A DNA stretch of 64,000 bases from Gorsachius magnificus (taxonomy: Eukaryota > Chordata > Aves > Pelecaniformes > Ardeidae): the NCBI GenBank assembly GCA_034008185.1, contig CM067091.1, positions 6,861,799-6,925,798 on the forward strand. The letters run 5' to 3'. Below are positions 25,301-37,200 of the stretch, in pieces. The translations under genes were made by a program, and so were the position numbers. The notes beneath the pieces are model-generated. The model was not told the DNA's origin and made no database searches. It saw only the letters and a program-made list of their open reading frames with translations. Numbering within the stretch: position 1 is the first letter of the stretch; every line of letters begins with the position of its first letter.

Positions 25301-26369
25301 TGCTAGGTCAACACAGGTAGGAGAGACCTGAGCAGGGCTGGAGCCGGACCCTTCCCTCCCTGACCCCACCAGCATCCTATCGAGCTTTCTGAGCAGCTCT
25401 GGTGCTGTGTAGGGAAAGAATTGGGCTTGAAAGATTTATAGTTGGGATTTTCAAAGGAGCCTAATGGATGAAATTTTATAGCCGGTGTCGCTCAGGAGGT
25501 CAGACCCCTGGTCATGCTAATCCTTCCTGCCCTCAAAGCTCATCAGTCTAAGGGAGGCCAGCTGTCACCCTCTACACTTATTCTTAAGTTGGTTGAACTT
25601 CTCAAAAGTATTTGGCTTCGTATCACAGGACATCATAATGGGTAAAATGGAACTATCCAAAATCAACATGGTGCACGTTAAATAAATGGGGTTTGTAATC
25701 GGTTTCCAAATGGAGTCCTAAAAGGAGATTCTGCATCAAACAGCTCTGTTTCTTGTGGAGACCCTAAATGGCTGGTCTTGACCCTATCCTGTTTAATGGC
25801 CCCAGCAATGAGCCAGGGAAAAAAGAGAAGAATCTGTTAAATTCTCATTGATAAACGTTGAAAGTGGCACAAAGGCTGGAGAAGCAAAGCGGCCCTTGCA
25901 GAGCCCCAGTTAATGATAGAGAGCTTCAGGTTTGCTTGGCAGCCCTGGGTCAAGTAAACATGGTATTTTGGTACGGTCAAATGTCAGAGCATTCATCTCA
26001 CTTAACTGTGGCCAGCTAAATGTTAGGTATGTGGGGTCCACTTCTAGTCCTAGGAAGGGTGGAGGCCCCTCCAGAGCATGAGTTATTAATTGTACCTTAG
26101 ATAACCCTTAGAGTGGGGTGAATTGCCTCTGGATGATGCCTCTACTGGCAGTGGAGGCAACTTAGACGAGTAGCTTGCTTAAAACATGTAATGTCTAGAT
26201 GGCTAAAGCTGGGGAAGGAAGCCCAGCTGTGGAGCCAGGGAATGCATAGAATAATTGCAGGATCAGGTAACGGGTGACTCAGGAAAGCCCTGGGGAGACA
26301 GTAGATCACTGGTGAGCAACTTGTGATCCTCCAGCCGGGTTTGCATAGGAAGATTGTGTTACCCCGGTA
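19333..26369. other. Unique DNA, no gene recognised; AT-rich repeat-free blocks
   Basis: No interspersed repeat recognised. A 150-codon plus frame at 20071-20523 is the longest non-repeat frame but has no splice borders and unremarkable content. Blocks at about 24690-24900 and 24860-25200 are AT-rich and repeat-free, and could be conserved non-coding sequence. A short ATG-led open block ending at a 'gcaggtgagg' donor-like site (23461-23533) is noted as probably chance. Confidence 0.45.
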
Positions 26370-26520
26370 CTTGGCACAGCATCCGCAGTTCAAAAAGGGT
26401 GTGGAAATATTGGAGGAGATTCAAAGGAAAACCAGCAAAAGACTAATAAATAAGAAATCATACCTTTTGGAGAGCAAATCAAGGAGTGCGATCTGCTTAA
26501 TTTAGCAAAGAGAGGGTAAT
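26370..26520 (+). mobile_element. Old CR1-like LINE remnant
   Basis: The plus-strand translation around 26381-26440 reads 'HPQFKKGVEILEEIQRKTSKRLI'. This lines up with the CR1 ORF2 segment seen in this window as '[22 protein letters not shown]'. The region after it could continue in a shifted frame as 'EQIKECDLLNLAKRG', similar in spacing to the '[15 protein letters not shown]' segment. No 3' tail is recognisable. It would be much older than the other copies. Confidence 0.42.
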
Positions 26521-29500
26521 AGCTGGCTGATGGCCCCACTACACCCACAGGGAAGAGAAATGGTCGTATCGGAGAGCTGAAAAGCTGCACAAGCATTGGT
26601 GTCTGGGCGGCTTTGCCAGGACAGCCCAGCCCAGGAGCAGGGGGGTGTTTCTTAACAGTGAAGGAAATGATTTAGTCGTATTGCTGGATTTCTCCCCACT
26701 GGATGTTTTGGAAGCAATTAACTCAAACCCATCCTTTTTCAGGGTTATGTGATGCATCCTACTGCGTTTCTGACCGGGGTTTAAACAGGGTCATGAACTG
26801 TAGAAAATGCCGAAGAAACACCTACTTTACCTGAATTTTATTGTTTCTTCAGGCCCATGGGGCCCTCAGGGAAAGCTGATGGTAAGGAATGTGCACATGT
26901 GTGTGCAGGGGGAGGGATGATTTTTTAGGATGTGTGAAGGATATTAGCCTAAAGGCTCACAGCAGTCTTGAAATTTGGAGCGTAAGTGCGACAAGAGCCT
27001 TCCCTTCAAAATAATGTGCCCATGAAGACACTGGGTGCCAAATGGGTCAGGAGACCTGGGAGAGGCTGGAGGTGCTGGAGAAGAGAAGGTCTGGGTGGGA
27101 CACTCCAGGCAAGGTGGGACCAAGGAGCACTCGTCTCTGCGTCTCACTCCATTGCATCCCTCTAAAACAACACCCTAAAGCCAAGCATCACATCTGTAAA
27201 CAAACGGGATTTTAGCTTTGATTCTCCATAAATCACTGGAGCCATTTTCACTTTGGAGAGCAGTGTGAGGGCTAGAGTGTAAGGAACTGGTTCATGGGGC
27301 AGGCAGGGAACGGTTTTATTTTACTCTTTCAGGCCCTGTGAGCCCCCAGGTTTGACTTTGAGTTTCTATGCAAAAGAAAACATTTGCTGATGTAAGGGAG
27401 CCTGAAATAACTAGGAAAGCTTGGGGGCTGCTGACACTTGAATAAATCCAAATGTCCTGGTATTTGGTTAAACTTGAATCTGAATATTTGTGTATGGTTT
27501 TTACAACATTTACTTGCCTCGGGGAGCAATTTGTGGAGCTGAAATAATCCAAGAGCTTTTTTTTTTAATTTTTTTTTCCCCTGCCTGGTATTTCCACCCT
27601 CCAGGAAGTGAAAAGCCTTGAGAAGATTGGATCATGCATTATTTTACCCTTGCAAATAGTTCCCAGGCGCACGGAGCTCAAGCTGTGAAAAATGCACAAT
27701 GCAAGCCCTCGGCGTGCACTGGCTCTTGAAACGCCAACTGGGGAGCTGAGACCGGACCATTCGCCTCACGGATAAAACCTCGACAGGGCCCCAGCTGTGA
27801 CCACCTCACCTTGAGGTGTCACGGCAGAAACAGGGCCCTGCTTTTCCCAAATACCAGCCTCTCTGCGTTGCTCGAGTGGGAAGCTGCAAGCACCTTGGCT
27901 CCTTTGAGTTGAATTTCAGATTTCTGAGGAAACCTGGCTTCCTGACAACTTGGATTCATCTGCTTATTATATGTAACACATAACCTCCTTAATATTACAC
28001 ATGGTATGTTTAACTGCTTAATTTACTTTGGGAAGTATTGCCAAGTACAGCTATTCTGTTGACATATCATTTGCATGATAAACTAGTGTATTTTAAGCCG
28101 CAAATAGGATGCTTCTGTGAGCTATCTGTCTGCGCTTTTACAAGCACAGTATGCTTTTATACAAGCAGTGTAGTGTCTTTGCTCCTTGAGTTAGAGAATG
28201 TAGCCCCACATCACGCCTGGGGAGGGAATAAATGATCCTTTCTTCCAGGAGGAGAGCAGAGACTCATGGCTTGTCTACCTCAGGGAGTCAGATCGTGTAG
28301 CTCTTCTGAAATAAATTCTTGGGTAGACATTCTCTTTGGACTAAAAATGACTTTTTTTTCCCCCTCAGAACAGCTATTCTTGTTTGGGTGAGTTTGGAAA
28401 TGATGCTTTTTCCCTAGACCAAGGTGTTTCCCCTGCTGGGTGACCAAGCCCCTAGAAAGGCTCAGTGCAAGGAGCCTGCAGCTGCTGACTCTGACTTGGG
28501 CAGACCTTCGCGTGTGCAAGCAGGTTGCTGCACAGGAGCAGACCCAACCTGCCTCTCCTGGATCCCAAATCCACCCCTTGACCCTCCCAAGACTCCTCCT
28601 TCCGGCATCATGCATCTTCATGTCTGTCTGCACACTCTCCTACCTTTTGGAGGTGGCAGACGTTGTTCTGGTGTTTGTCAGCCACTAACGAGTGCGTATC
28701 GCTCCCTCTGTGCCCTGCTCCATGGGGCAGGGTCACCTTCCAGCTCTTCGTCGTGTTCGACTTGCAGTCACACAGCGCCCTGTAAAGCTTTGAGGCCTTT
28801 GAAAACTGAAGGCTGGCATCTTGAAGGCTAATTTGACACATTTCCAACAGGGGAAGCATTTATTACATTAGACAAGTTGATGCAGCTCTCAGGTTGGGAA
28901 TTGCACTTATTTGCCATAATAATGGTGTAAAGGCCTCTTCCTTTTATTGTGTTATCTGTCTTTAATCATGCAGAGACGCTCCCCAGTAATTTTAATCAAA
29001 GGCTCAAGCATCACTTATCTGAAGACTAATGACTCAACTCAACGAGAGGAGAAACTTTGAAGAGCTTACAGTTGAGCTGGGAGGAGTGAAAAAAGGAGAG
29101 TTTATTTGAAACTTTTTTTTCTCTCTTTACACATATCATTATTTCACCTAATTTTAGCTGGAGAACCTTTGTGTGTCTGGCGAGCGGGGACGAGCTGTGT
29201 CTTGCTGTTTTTCCTGAACGTGCTGCGTTTCGGGACGTGGCTGAGAAAACGAGACATGCTTTCATGAGAAAGATATTCCCATTGGAAAAAGATGATGTGG
29301 TCAAACCTCTTCTTTTCTACAGAGAAAAGTGCCAGATTGCCTGAATCTTTTTCCTTGTTTGAGAATATTTGAAAGACGTTTATCTTGGAATGAGCTCTTT
29401 TACCTTCAAATGCCATTTCTAATAAGAAAAGAAAGTTTCTTTTTGGACTTAAACCAGAAATTCTTGTGGAAGCCCCACAAACTACTTGTAAAAAAAAGAA

Positions 29501-31924
29501 GAAAATCCAAAGAGGTTATAAAAGGAATTCACGCGAGGTTTGTAAATATACGCTTTCTCGTGCTGATTGCTGCTATTTTCCTGAAGTAGCTCATTGTCTA
29601 TGTTGGAATCAAACTGTTCTGCTTTAGATTTCTTCATAGGCAAATCCCATGGAGCTCCTGATGCAGAGACCGTCTCTTCCCACCTGGCACAAAGGCTCTG
29701 CTTGGGATTTGCTGTGGTGTTGCTCTCTGTAGGTCTGGATTATCAAAAGTGGGTGCCCAGCTTGCGATGGAGTGTGACTCCAGCTGCCAGGGGCTGGGAG
29801 GTTTCCAGCAATCAGGCCTTCCTAGGTTGTCTTGGCTACAGCAAGTAAAAGTGAATCTTCCAAAATTGCAAGTGCTGTTTGAATGCCTTGCCCATGTAGA
29901 ACAGAGGGATTCCTAATGGCAGGTAAACAGCAGCATCCCTGCTTTCTAGCTAGGGGAATTAGTGCATGGAATCAGTGTATTGCTTGGGGAGAACAGTGGT
30001 GGAAGGACACCAGAGGTTTCCAAGGCTACATGCAAGCCAGTATGGAGATCCTGAGCCTCCTGGGGGGCTGGTTTTGCTGCCACATTGTCCATTCCTGCAG
30101 GACCTCCTGCTTGAGGAGCCCACCATTTTTTTCTTCATTTTTCTCTTCATTTTCGTGCAGCTCTGCACAGCTACAGAAGGAGCAAAGTGCTGAATTTGGG
30201 AAGAGAAGCTTCCTTTGGAGGTGTTAAGGGGGTGATGAGAAGCAGAAGTGAACATCAGCCTTCTGACCCACCATTCCCAAGAGTTGTGTTTTTCAGACTT
30301 GCTTGGTTGGGAGACCTCCTGAGAAAGACCTGGATTGAAATCCTGCTCACCACATGGTGGTCAAGACCAAAACTCCCTGGCCAGGGTGTTACTGCTGCAG
30401 CTTCAGTGGCTTCTTCTAGCAATTTCTTCCAATGGGACAAGAACCGGTTTCCTCTGATGGGAGAACATGGCCTAACCACTCTTCCTTCTGCCTTCAAGCT
30501 CTTTCTTTGGTCGCAGGGGTGAAGAAAAAAAGGGGACACTGAACAAGATCTGCTCTTTCAGTGGTTTTAGCCATTTCCACCAGGCATTTGGCGTACTCCT
30601 GTGTGTGCGCCCATAGACGGCCACGCTTCTGACCAGTTCAGCACATGTGTGTTTTGTGCATGTGGGTTTCTTGCAGGGGTCCAGGATTTGTGGTCTAACC
30701 TGTACCCCCTGCCAGTGCTGGTTGGGGAAGGAATGAACCACCCTTGCCTTGCTCTTCTTTTTGCAGTGAGACTGATAAAGTGATGGGGGAGGGGGGAAAA
30801 CCTGCACAGAAGTGGGGGACATGTCTGCATTATAGGATGTTTTCCAGACATTAAGTACAGCCTGGATGATGGCATCCAGCGGGGTGCTGTGTTTGCCGTG
30901 CGAGGGCCTCATTAGCACAGTACCCAATCCACCCAGGGAAAGAGGGTTTCCTCTCAAAGCCAAACCCATGCAAGTGTTACTTCTAAAAAAAGCAATTGAA
31001 ACCAAACTGATAACTGCTCTGAAAGTGGCTGTGCATTTGCAATGAGGTGTCTCTCCTTACTTCACCGGGGGTTTGCAGATTCCCCGCTCTGGGGCTCTTT
31101 GCACGCTGCAGTAAGAAGCTCTCTTGCTTTACGTCTTGGTGCTCCCAACTTTTGCCTGTGGGTTCCCGTCTTCCTCTCCAGGAGTGGCTGCAGTTTAGAG
31201 GTGATTTACGGCTGCTGGCGAGTCAGGACCAGTGGGAACTCCTGGGATGGAGCAGGCTGCCTGATTCGCCATACTGATGATCAGTACGAGCCAAACACAC
31301 CCAGCGATGCCAGATGGTTGTGCCGTTATCCATCACAGTGGATCTCTGAGCAGATGGATGCTATATAAACATTTCACAACTGTGGTATTATTATTGATGC
31401 AATTACTATTAATACTATTTATAAGTGTTACATTAACACAAACATAGCACTGTAGTGATGAACACAAAGCATACTTGCCGTGATTGCTGGTCTAATAATT
31501 AATGACGTCTATCAGTAATACTATCTGCTATTGTAACTAATGATACAATGGCAACACATCTTGATTTCCGAAGGGAGGAGGGTTTGGGAAAATGTTAATG
31601 TGATGAGTCAGAGCCCAGGGAAAGCTGTGGGAGTTGGAGAGGATGCCCAGCTTCAGGAAAAATTGCCATGGGAGGCTGAAAATGGGGGACATTAATGAAT
31701 TATGGGTCTTGGGAGAAGCAGTTTGGGGCTGTAGCTGTTTTCAGGCATTCTGGCTCTGTACCAGCTCTCTCTGAAACAGGCTTTGCAGCTTTCTGGGCTC
31801 TGAATTCAAGGCGGCCAGAGCATCTGAGCTGGAGCAATTTGAAATGTATGGTTTGTGCCTTAGTGCCAAAGAAAAAGCATTAATTGAGGGATCTCGGACC
31901 TGCTACTTGCCTGCGCTCTCATTT
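26521..31924. other. Unique DNA, no gene recognised
   Basis: No repeat family or convincing exon seen. T-rich runs occur around 27559-27579. AT-rich, repeat-free stretches at 27940-28190 and 31370-31560 are possible conserved non-coding elements, unproven. Confidence 0.45.
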
Positions 31925-32104
31925 TAACTCTGCTTCCGACCTGCTGTGCGACTTTCCGTAAATCTGTGCCTCCATCTGTCTTGTCTATTTTTATTGCAGT
32001 CTTTTTTGGGCCAGGACTTGGCTCTGTGTCTGTGTGCAGCTCCTAGCACAACAGGGCACCGAGTCTAATCAGGACCTCTAGATCCCGTAACAGCACTGGT
32101 AATG
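31925..32104 (+). mobile_element. MIR-family SINE with core and 3' tail
   Basis: Two blocks in the right order and spacing identify an amniote MIR. First comes the core ('ctctgcttccgacctgctgtgcgac', then a 'ctgtgcctccatctgt' block standing for the usual 'ctgtgcctcagtttcc'). Then comes the LINE2-related 3' part ('gggccaggacttggctctgtgt', 'cagctcctagcacaacaggg', 'ggacctctagat', 'gtaa'). The 3' part is the form retained in birds and turtles. Divergence is high, as expected of an insertion older than birds. Confidence 0.72.
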
Positions 32105-32422
32105 AGATGGATGGAGATCCAGGTTGGAGCTTGGGGCTTGACGATGGTCCAGGGTCAGGATTTGTCGGGCCTAACCAGAAACACTGAGATGTGTTCAAGT
32201 CTGAGCTAGTTTCCAAGCCTAGCGTTTACCTTAGAGCTGACTGCAGTATGAGATAATTTGTTGGGCTTTTTTTTTTCCCTCCCTAAATATTATGGAGAGA
32301 GATGAAGGTGTGTAACTTTGATTTAACCGCTTAACTTGTGCACAGGTTAGAGTGAATGAAACTCATCCAAAGTCTGGGTTTGAGAGAAGGGCCTGTTTTC
32401 CCCTTAAGGGAAACTAACATAT
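32105..32422. other. Unique spacer between MIR and CR1
   Basis: Nothing recognisable apart from a short T run near 32269-32277. Confidence 0.5.
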
Positions 32423-32547
32423 GAATCATAGAATCCTAGGTTGGAAGGGACCTCAAGGATCATCTGGTCCAACCTTTCTAGGCAAGAGCACAGTCTAGAC
32501 AAGATGGCCCAGCACCCTGTCTAGCTGCATCTTATAAGTGTCCAATG
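32423..32547 (-). mobile_element. CR1 LINE 3'-terminal fragment, minus strand
   Basis: Plus-strand 'gaatcatagaatcctagg' followed by 'ttggaagggacctcaagg' and 'catctggtccaacc' is the reverse complement of the avian CR1 3' end. The body continues with 'acaagatggcccagcaccctg' and 'taagtgtccaatg', a CR1 subfamily 3' region. Only about 125 bp remain. Its tail points left. Confidence 0.88.
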
Positions 32548-32784
32548 AGTTTAGAAGTGGCTAATTTTGCTGACATACAGAGGGGAAAAAAACCCAAGCA
32601 GGTCTTTCAAGTACCTTCTTGCCCACTGTGTCATGCAGTGGCATGTCCTCCAGTGTGTTGAGCCCCAGGAGCTGGAGAGGACTAAGCCCAAGCTCTTAGT
32701 GGGGGAATGGGCATCCTTTGAATGACATTGCATGTCGTGAAGCCCCTAAAGCTGCCTGGTACCAAGGCCTCTTCCCTGCAGGGT

Positions 32785-32958
32785 TGGGCAGCCCTGGGAC
32801 AGGTCCCTGAGAGAGGTGGTGAGCTGCCATCCCCAGAGATATTCAGAAGTTGACTGGACAAGGTCCTGAGCTAATGTTGAAGCTGGCTGAAGTTCCTCTG
32901 CGAAGGATGTCAGACTAGAGACCTCCTGTTCAACCCAAAGTTATTCTGTGATTCTCTG
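32785..32958 (+). mobile_element. CR1 LINE 3'-terminal fragment, plus strand, decayed
   Basis: The order 'gagaggtggtgagctgcc', 'atccccagagatattcag', 'actggacaaggtcctgag', 'tcagactagagacctcc' and 'ttattctgtgattctctg' matches the end of CR1 ORF2 ('...[12 protein letters not shown]...LDMVL') and the 3' UTR plus tail. Many substitutions and small gaps indicate an old copy. Its tail points right, away from the CR1 at 32423-32547. Confidence 0.82.
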
Positions 32959-33967
32959 ACATATGTAAAAATCCCTTTTTGTATGCATCTGAATCCTAAG
33001 GCATTTATGTACGTAACAAAAAAATCAGGCCTAGACCTTTCTGCTCCCATAGACCTCTTTGAAAAACCCAGGCTAACCTATGAATGGCTTTAGACAGTAT
33101 TTCCCATCTATATATGTCAAATGCAATAAGGGAATTGGAGGTTCCTGCCCGATAGAACAACACGGGAAAGATTCATGGCATGTACTTTACCACCTCCCCC
33201 CCGCCCATGAACTTCTTGGCTTCCCAGCGCTTAGTTAACGTGCATTGATTATGTTCTGAGGAGTTTACTGCACTGTTAGAAAGTCACTTGGGGATTTATT
33301 GGGCTGGCTTTAAATACTGAAAGTGAGTCATTACCCTGACCCAGTTCTGATGTGCCTGAGCCTAATGCCGAAGCTCAGGATGGGGAGACTACAGTCCAGT
33401 GGTGCAAGCCCTCCCAGGAAACTTTATTTTCAAGGTAACAAATGGGTTAAACAGAGCTTGTTAAGGCACATCACTGCACACCTAAGAGCACACAGGAATT
33501 GCCCAATTTCCTCTTCCACCCCACTTAACCAGAGGAAATCATAGGATACCAATAGGGATTCAGACCTGATGATGATCAATGCCGTAGAATAAAACAGGCA
33601 GTGCAGGCGAAGCCCAGCTCTTCGCACCGGTGACAGGGCGTGAGGGATTTTTCATTGAAGGATTTTCATTGAAGATCAATGGGACTTGGCTGTCTGCCTC
33701 CCATCATAAATTTGAATGTCTCTCCTTAGATTCAGACGATTATTGGTGAGACATGTTGGCAGTTTCCCTTCAAACAGAAGGGGGATGCTGGAGATTTTCT
33801 TAGAATTTAGGATTTGGCTCAACCGGAATTACAGGATGGGCCATTAGCCAAGAATAACGTAAAACCCTTTCTGGAAGGACCATTTATGGTTTTGTAGGTT
33901 GTTTTGTTTTCTTTACAGTGAATTGCTGCAGGGCCGTGCTTGGGATTTCTAGCTGATACAGTCAGAG

Positions 33968-33997
33968 GAGTAGTAGTAGTAATAATAATAATAATAA
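33968..33997 (+). repeat. (TAG)n(TAA)n microsatellite
   Basis: About three TAG units followed directly by six TAA units. A compound trinucleotide repeat in which one unit probably arose from the other by a point change. Confidence 0.9.
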
Positions 33998-34165
33998 CAA
34001 GACCCTGAGATGTGCACTGGCAATTTGGTTCCTCCTGGCACCCAGGCCAAGCTGTGAAGTTTGGCTCCTGGTCTGATGGCTCCCAGTGGTCCAGGGAGCT
34101 GTGCTCTGTGGGTTGTGCTCAGAGCACAAATCAACCCCAGCATTTCCATTTGCTTTTCCATTCAG

Positions 34166-34274
34166 ACTTCTGCTGTGTTTGGAGCCTGCAGAGTCCCCAG
34201 TTCTTTCCAGTGGACCTCTCCACCAAGATGCGCAATGAAATCGTGCAAACCTGGGAAGACTGAGTCAGGCTCAG
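34166..34274 (+). other. Weak exon candidate with a strong donor site
   Basis: The block lies between 'tgcttttccattcag' and 'caggtgagtcc', a near-consensus acceptor and a consensus donor. One frame is open across it (begins TSAVFGACRV). Another reads '...FFPVDLSTKMRNEIVQTWED' and stops 11 bases before the donor. Neither is recognised. It could equally be an exon of a non-coding RNA or chance. Confidence 0.2.
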
Positions 34275-37200
34275 GTGAGTCCAATACTGTTGGGAATCAT
34301 TTGGATAGCTCCTCATTCCCATGCCAGCACTGTTTTGGTGGCAGGTATGCTGTAATCAGGCCAGCTTAGGGTCTGCTCTAATTTACATCACTTGGCTACA
34401 GCCCCCTTTATCTACACACTGAGCTTGGAAGTGCTCCTGCTTTGCCAGTCCAAAATGCACATTTATGCCAAGTAAAAACATCTCCACAAACAACTCAATA
34501 ATGTCCTCCAAGCACCATCGCTCTCTGATAGAGGGATTTCCTTTAATGCAGATACCTCAGCTATGAGTCCACATCTGGGGAGGTGAGTCCTCCTTCCCTC
34601 CACCCCACAGAGACCCAGGCTGCCTCCAGTAGTGAGATGAACCAAACCAGACTTGTAGAGAAAGGACAAGGCAAGTCTAATCTAGCTTTTCCAATGTAAA
34701 GGAGAAAAATTTAAGTAGCAGAAAAAGAAAAAAGAAATCTAAACCTCAATAAGGAGTTAAAAATAAGTCAAATAAAGCCAGCGGTATGAGAGGAAGCCCT
34801 GAGCGCCCGGGGGGGTTTTAAGAGCTCTGGGTCCCTCTGGTCTCATCACCTTGAGGTCCCGCAGGAGAGGAGCGCATCTCTTGCGCAGGATGGTTTTTGG
34901 GTACCGTTGGAGCAGGTCTGACCCACTGAGGTTGGAGGGCAACAGCCGGCCTTGCTATCTCAGAAGAATTAAAGGATAAACAGGCATTTATTGCTCTGGA
35001 GGGGTGAGTTCACGATGGCTTTCCTGGAAAGGGGGTTTGGTGGCAATAAATTAGCTCTCAGCCTTTTTGTAGGGGGGATGCGCTGCGGTGCTGATGTGTA
35101 GCTGGGAGATGGTCCTCTCTGCTGCAAAAGCTGTGGCTGGCAGAGATGTTTACATGTCTCCTTCCATCCCATCCGAGCAAACAACCTCTCTTGGACATGG
35201 AGAGGGACATATGGAGGGAACAGCACAAGATTTACCCAGGGCCAGTGCTTGGTGTGGTGCAGAGCACGGGGAAGGGCTGTGGGCCAGGCTCTCAGCTGCT
35301 ATAAATTAACATCACTCCATCAATGTCAGGAAACACATGCTGGGTTATACCAGCCCTTCGGTTTCGGCTTCTGAGGCCCCACTCGGGTACCGGCAGCTGA
35401 ATGCTGCCTCCAGATTTCTGGTGCTGGGGAAGTCTGCAAAATGGTTTTGTGCATTCATGTCTGTGCCTGCGTTCAGAAACGCTGGTCCAACACTTCACAA
35501 CAGATGCTTTGGTCTGGGGAGGGCAAGCTTTAGTTGAGGTCATGGGGTACATTGGATTTGAGCGAGATTTTTCTATGAAAACATCCCTGTTCTGCTGGGT
35601 TTCTGTAAAAATGGAGATTTCTGAAAAATATCTCCCCCATAAGCATCAATTTTGTTGGAAGTGTTCGTTTCTTTTCTTCAGGAAAGTAAGAATGAAATAC
35701 TTCCCTTCAGGCTGATGTTAAACTGTTTTGTCTGAGTTGCCACAAGTGGAGCTTTCTGGGTAAAAATTGTCACCTGGAATGTTTCTGACAGAAAAGTCAG
35801 AATGGATTTAGTCAAAGTATTTTGCAAATTCCTTTTGAATTGTGACAACGAACAAAGAAACCTCTGCACAATACCTGGCGTTCTGCCTTTCAACACTTTT
35901 AAAACTAAATGAGCCTTAATTCAGGAGGACTCCCGTTTTGGGGTTTTTTTGACACTTAATTCCTTTTCACTAAAACACACGTGTGCATAAATAAAAAAAA
36001 TTGATTTTTTTCAGGCAAAAGAATGGATTTTATTCCTATCAAAATGGTTTTCTCCTATTATTTGTAGTGTGACTAAATGAGAACTCAGGTATTTACATGC
36101 CCCAGGGATGATGCTCAAGACCACGACCTCCCCTTTGGCTCAAGGACCATGATGGACTATTTTTCCTGGCATGCCAGCCCAGCCTTGGTGCCTGTCCCAC
36201 AGCATTCCCAGGCTGAATGGCAGTGTGGGCAGAGGCAGGTTGATGTCTTGCTGTGCCAAAATGAGCTGTTTTGACATATCTGAATGGAAATTGCATGGGA
36301 TTCCAGTTCTGCCATTTTTTCTTTTTCTCCACGTGTTTTGAATTTTCTGTCCTCATTTGGGACAAGCAAATGTCAAAACATCAGGTTTGGATTTTCATTG
36401 CCTCTTGTCTCTGAGCCGCTCTGATGATGCACTGATTTGCTCCCTTGTATCACCCAGGCTCGACAGATCGGGTGCGCTTCGCGCTCCAGCGAGACACACA
36501 GCATCTCTCCTGGCTCCTGACTGCTCCTGAGAGAGCTTTTTCCACACCAGCCTGGAAATCGCCTGCTTTTTACTCGTTTAGTTTCCCCCGGGCCGGCCCC
36601 CCAGCCCTGCCTAGAGCTGCCCACCAGTGCCTGGTCTAACCTCTGCTGCCTGCACCTGGAAATGGTGGGGGAAAGCACTACCCAAACAAGCCCCAGTGCA
36701 AATCCATCAGGAGAATGGGACGAGGAGCTGGGCAGGTCTTTCTCGGGTGGCCCTGGCTTGAAATGGTCCATCCCCATGGCAGGGTGGGCATGAAAGCCCC
36801 CAAGTCACCACCAAGGGCAGCCAACACATTTCTTCCAAAGAAACTTCCTACACAGTTTACCTCTGTCCCCCACTTAAACATGGGGACTTGAAAAGTCCAT
36901 GCCACAGCATCCAATTCCCCAGTTTCATTTATTTTCAAGCTGGGTGGAGGCAGCTTCGGGCTGAGAACTGCCTGACCTGGATTTCCACTCTCCCTTGGCT
37001 GGGGAGTTTTGCTCTGCTGATGCCTAATTACATCCAGGCAAATGTTATTCGCGGAGCTGGGCTCCAATCTCAGCTTCTAAATAAAGCCATTTGCGTGGTG
37101 TGGAGGAAGAGGAATGAACGGCCACAGGACCATTAACACTGGCATGGGAGTTAATGAGTCCTAAAGAAATCCTGCATTTCACTGGCTGCTTGGCAGAGTG

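Noticed and set aside
30300..30370. MIR-like phrase 'gacctggattgaaatcctg'
   Set aside because: Only about 20 bases fit, and neither the core nor the 3' part follows.
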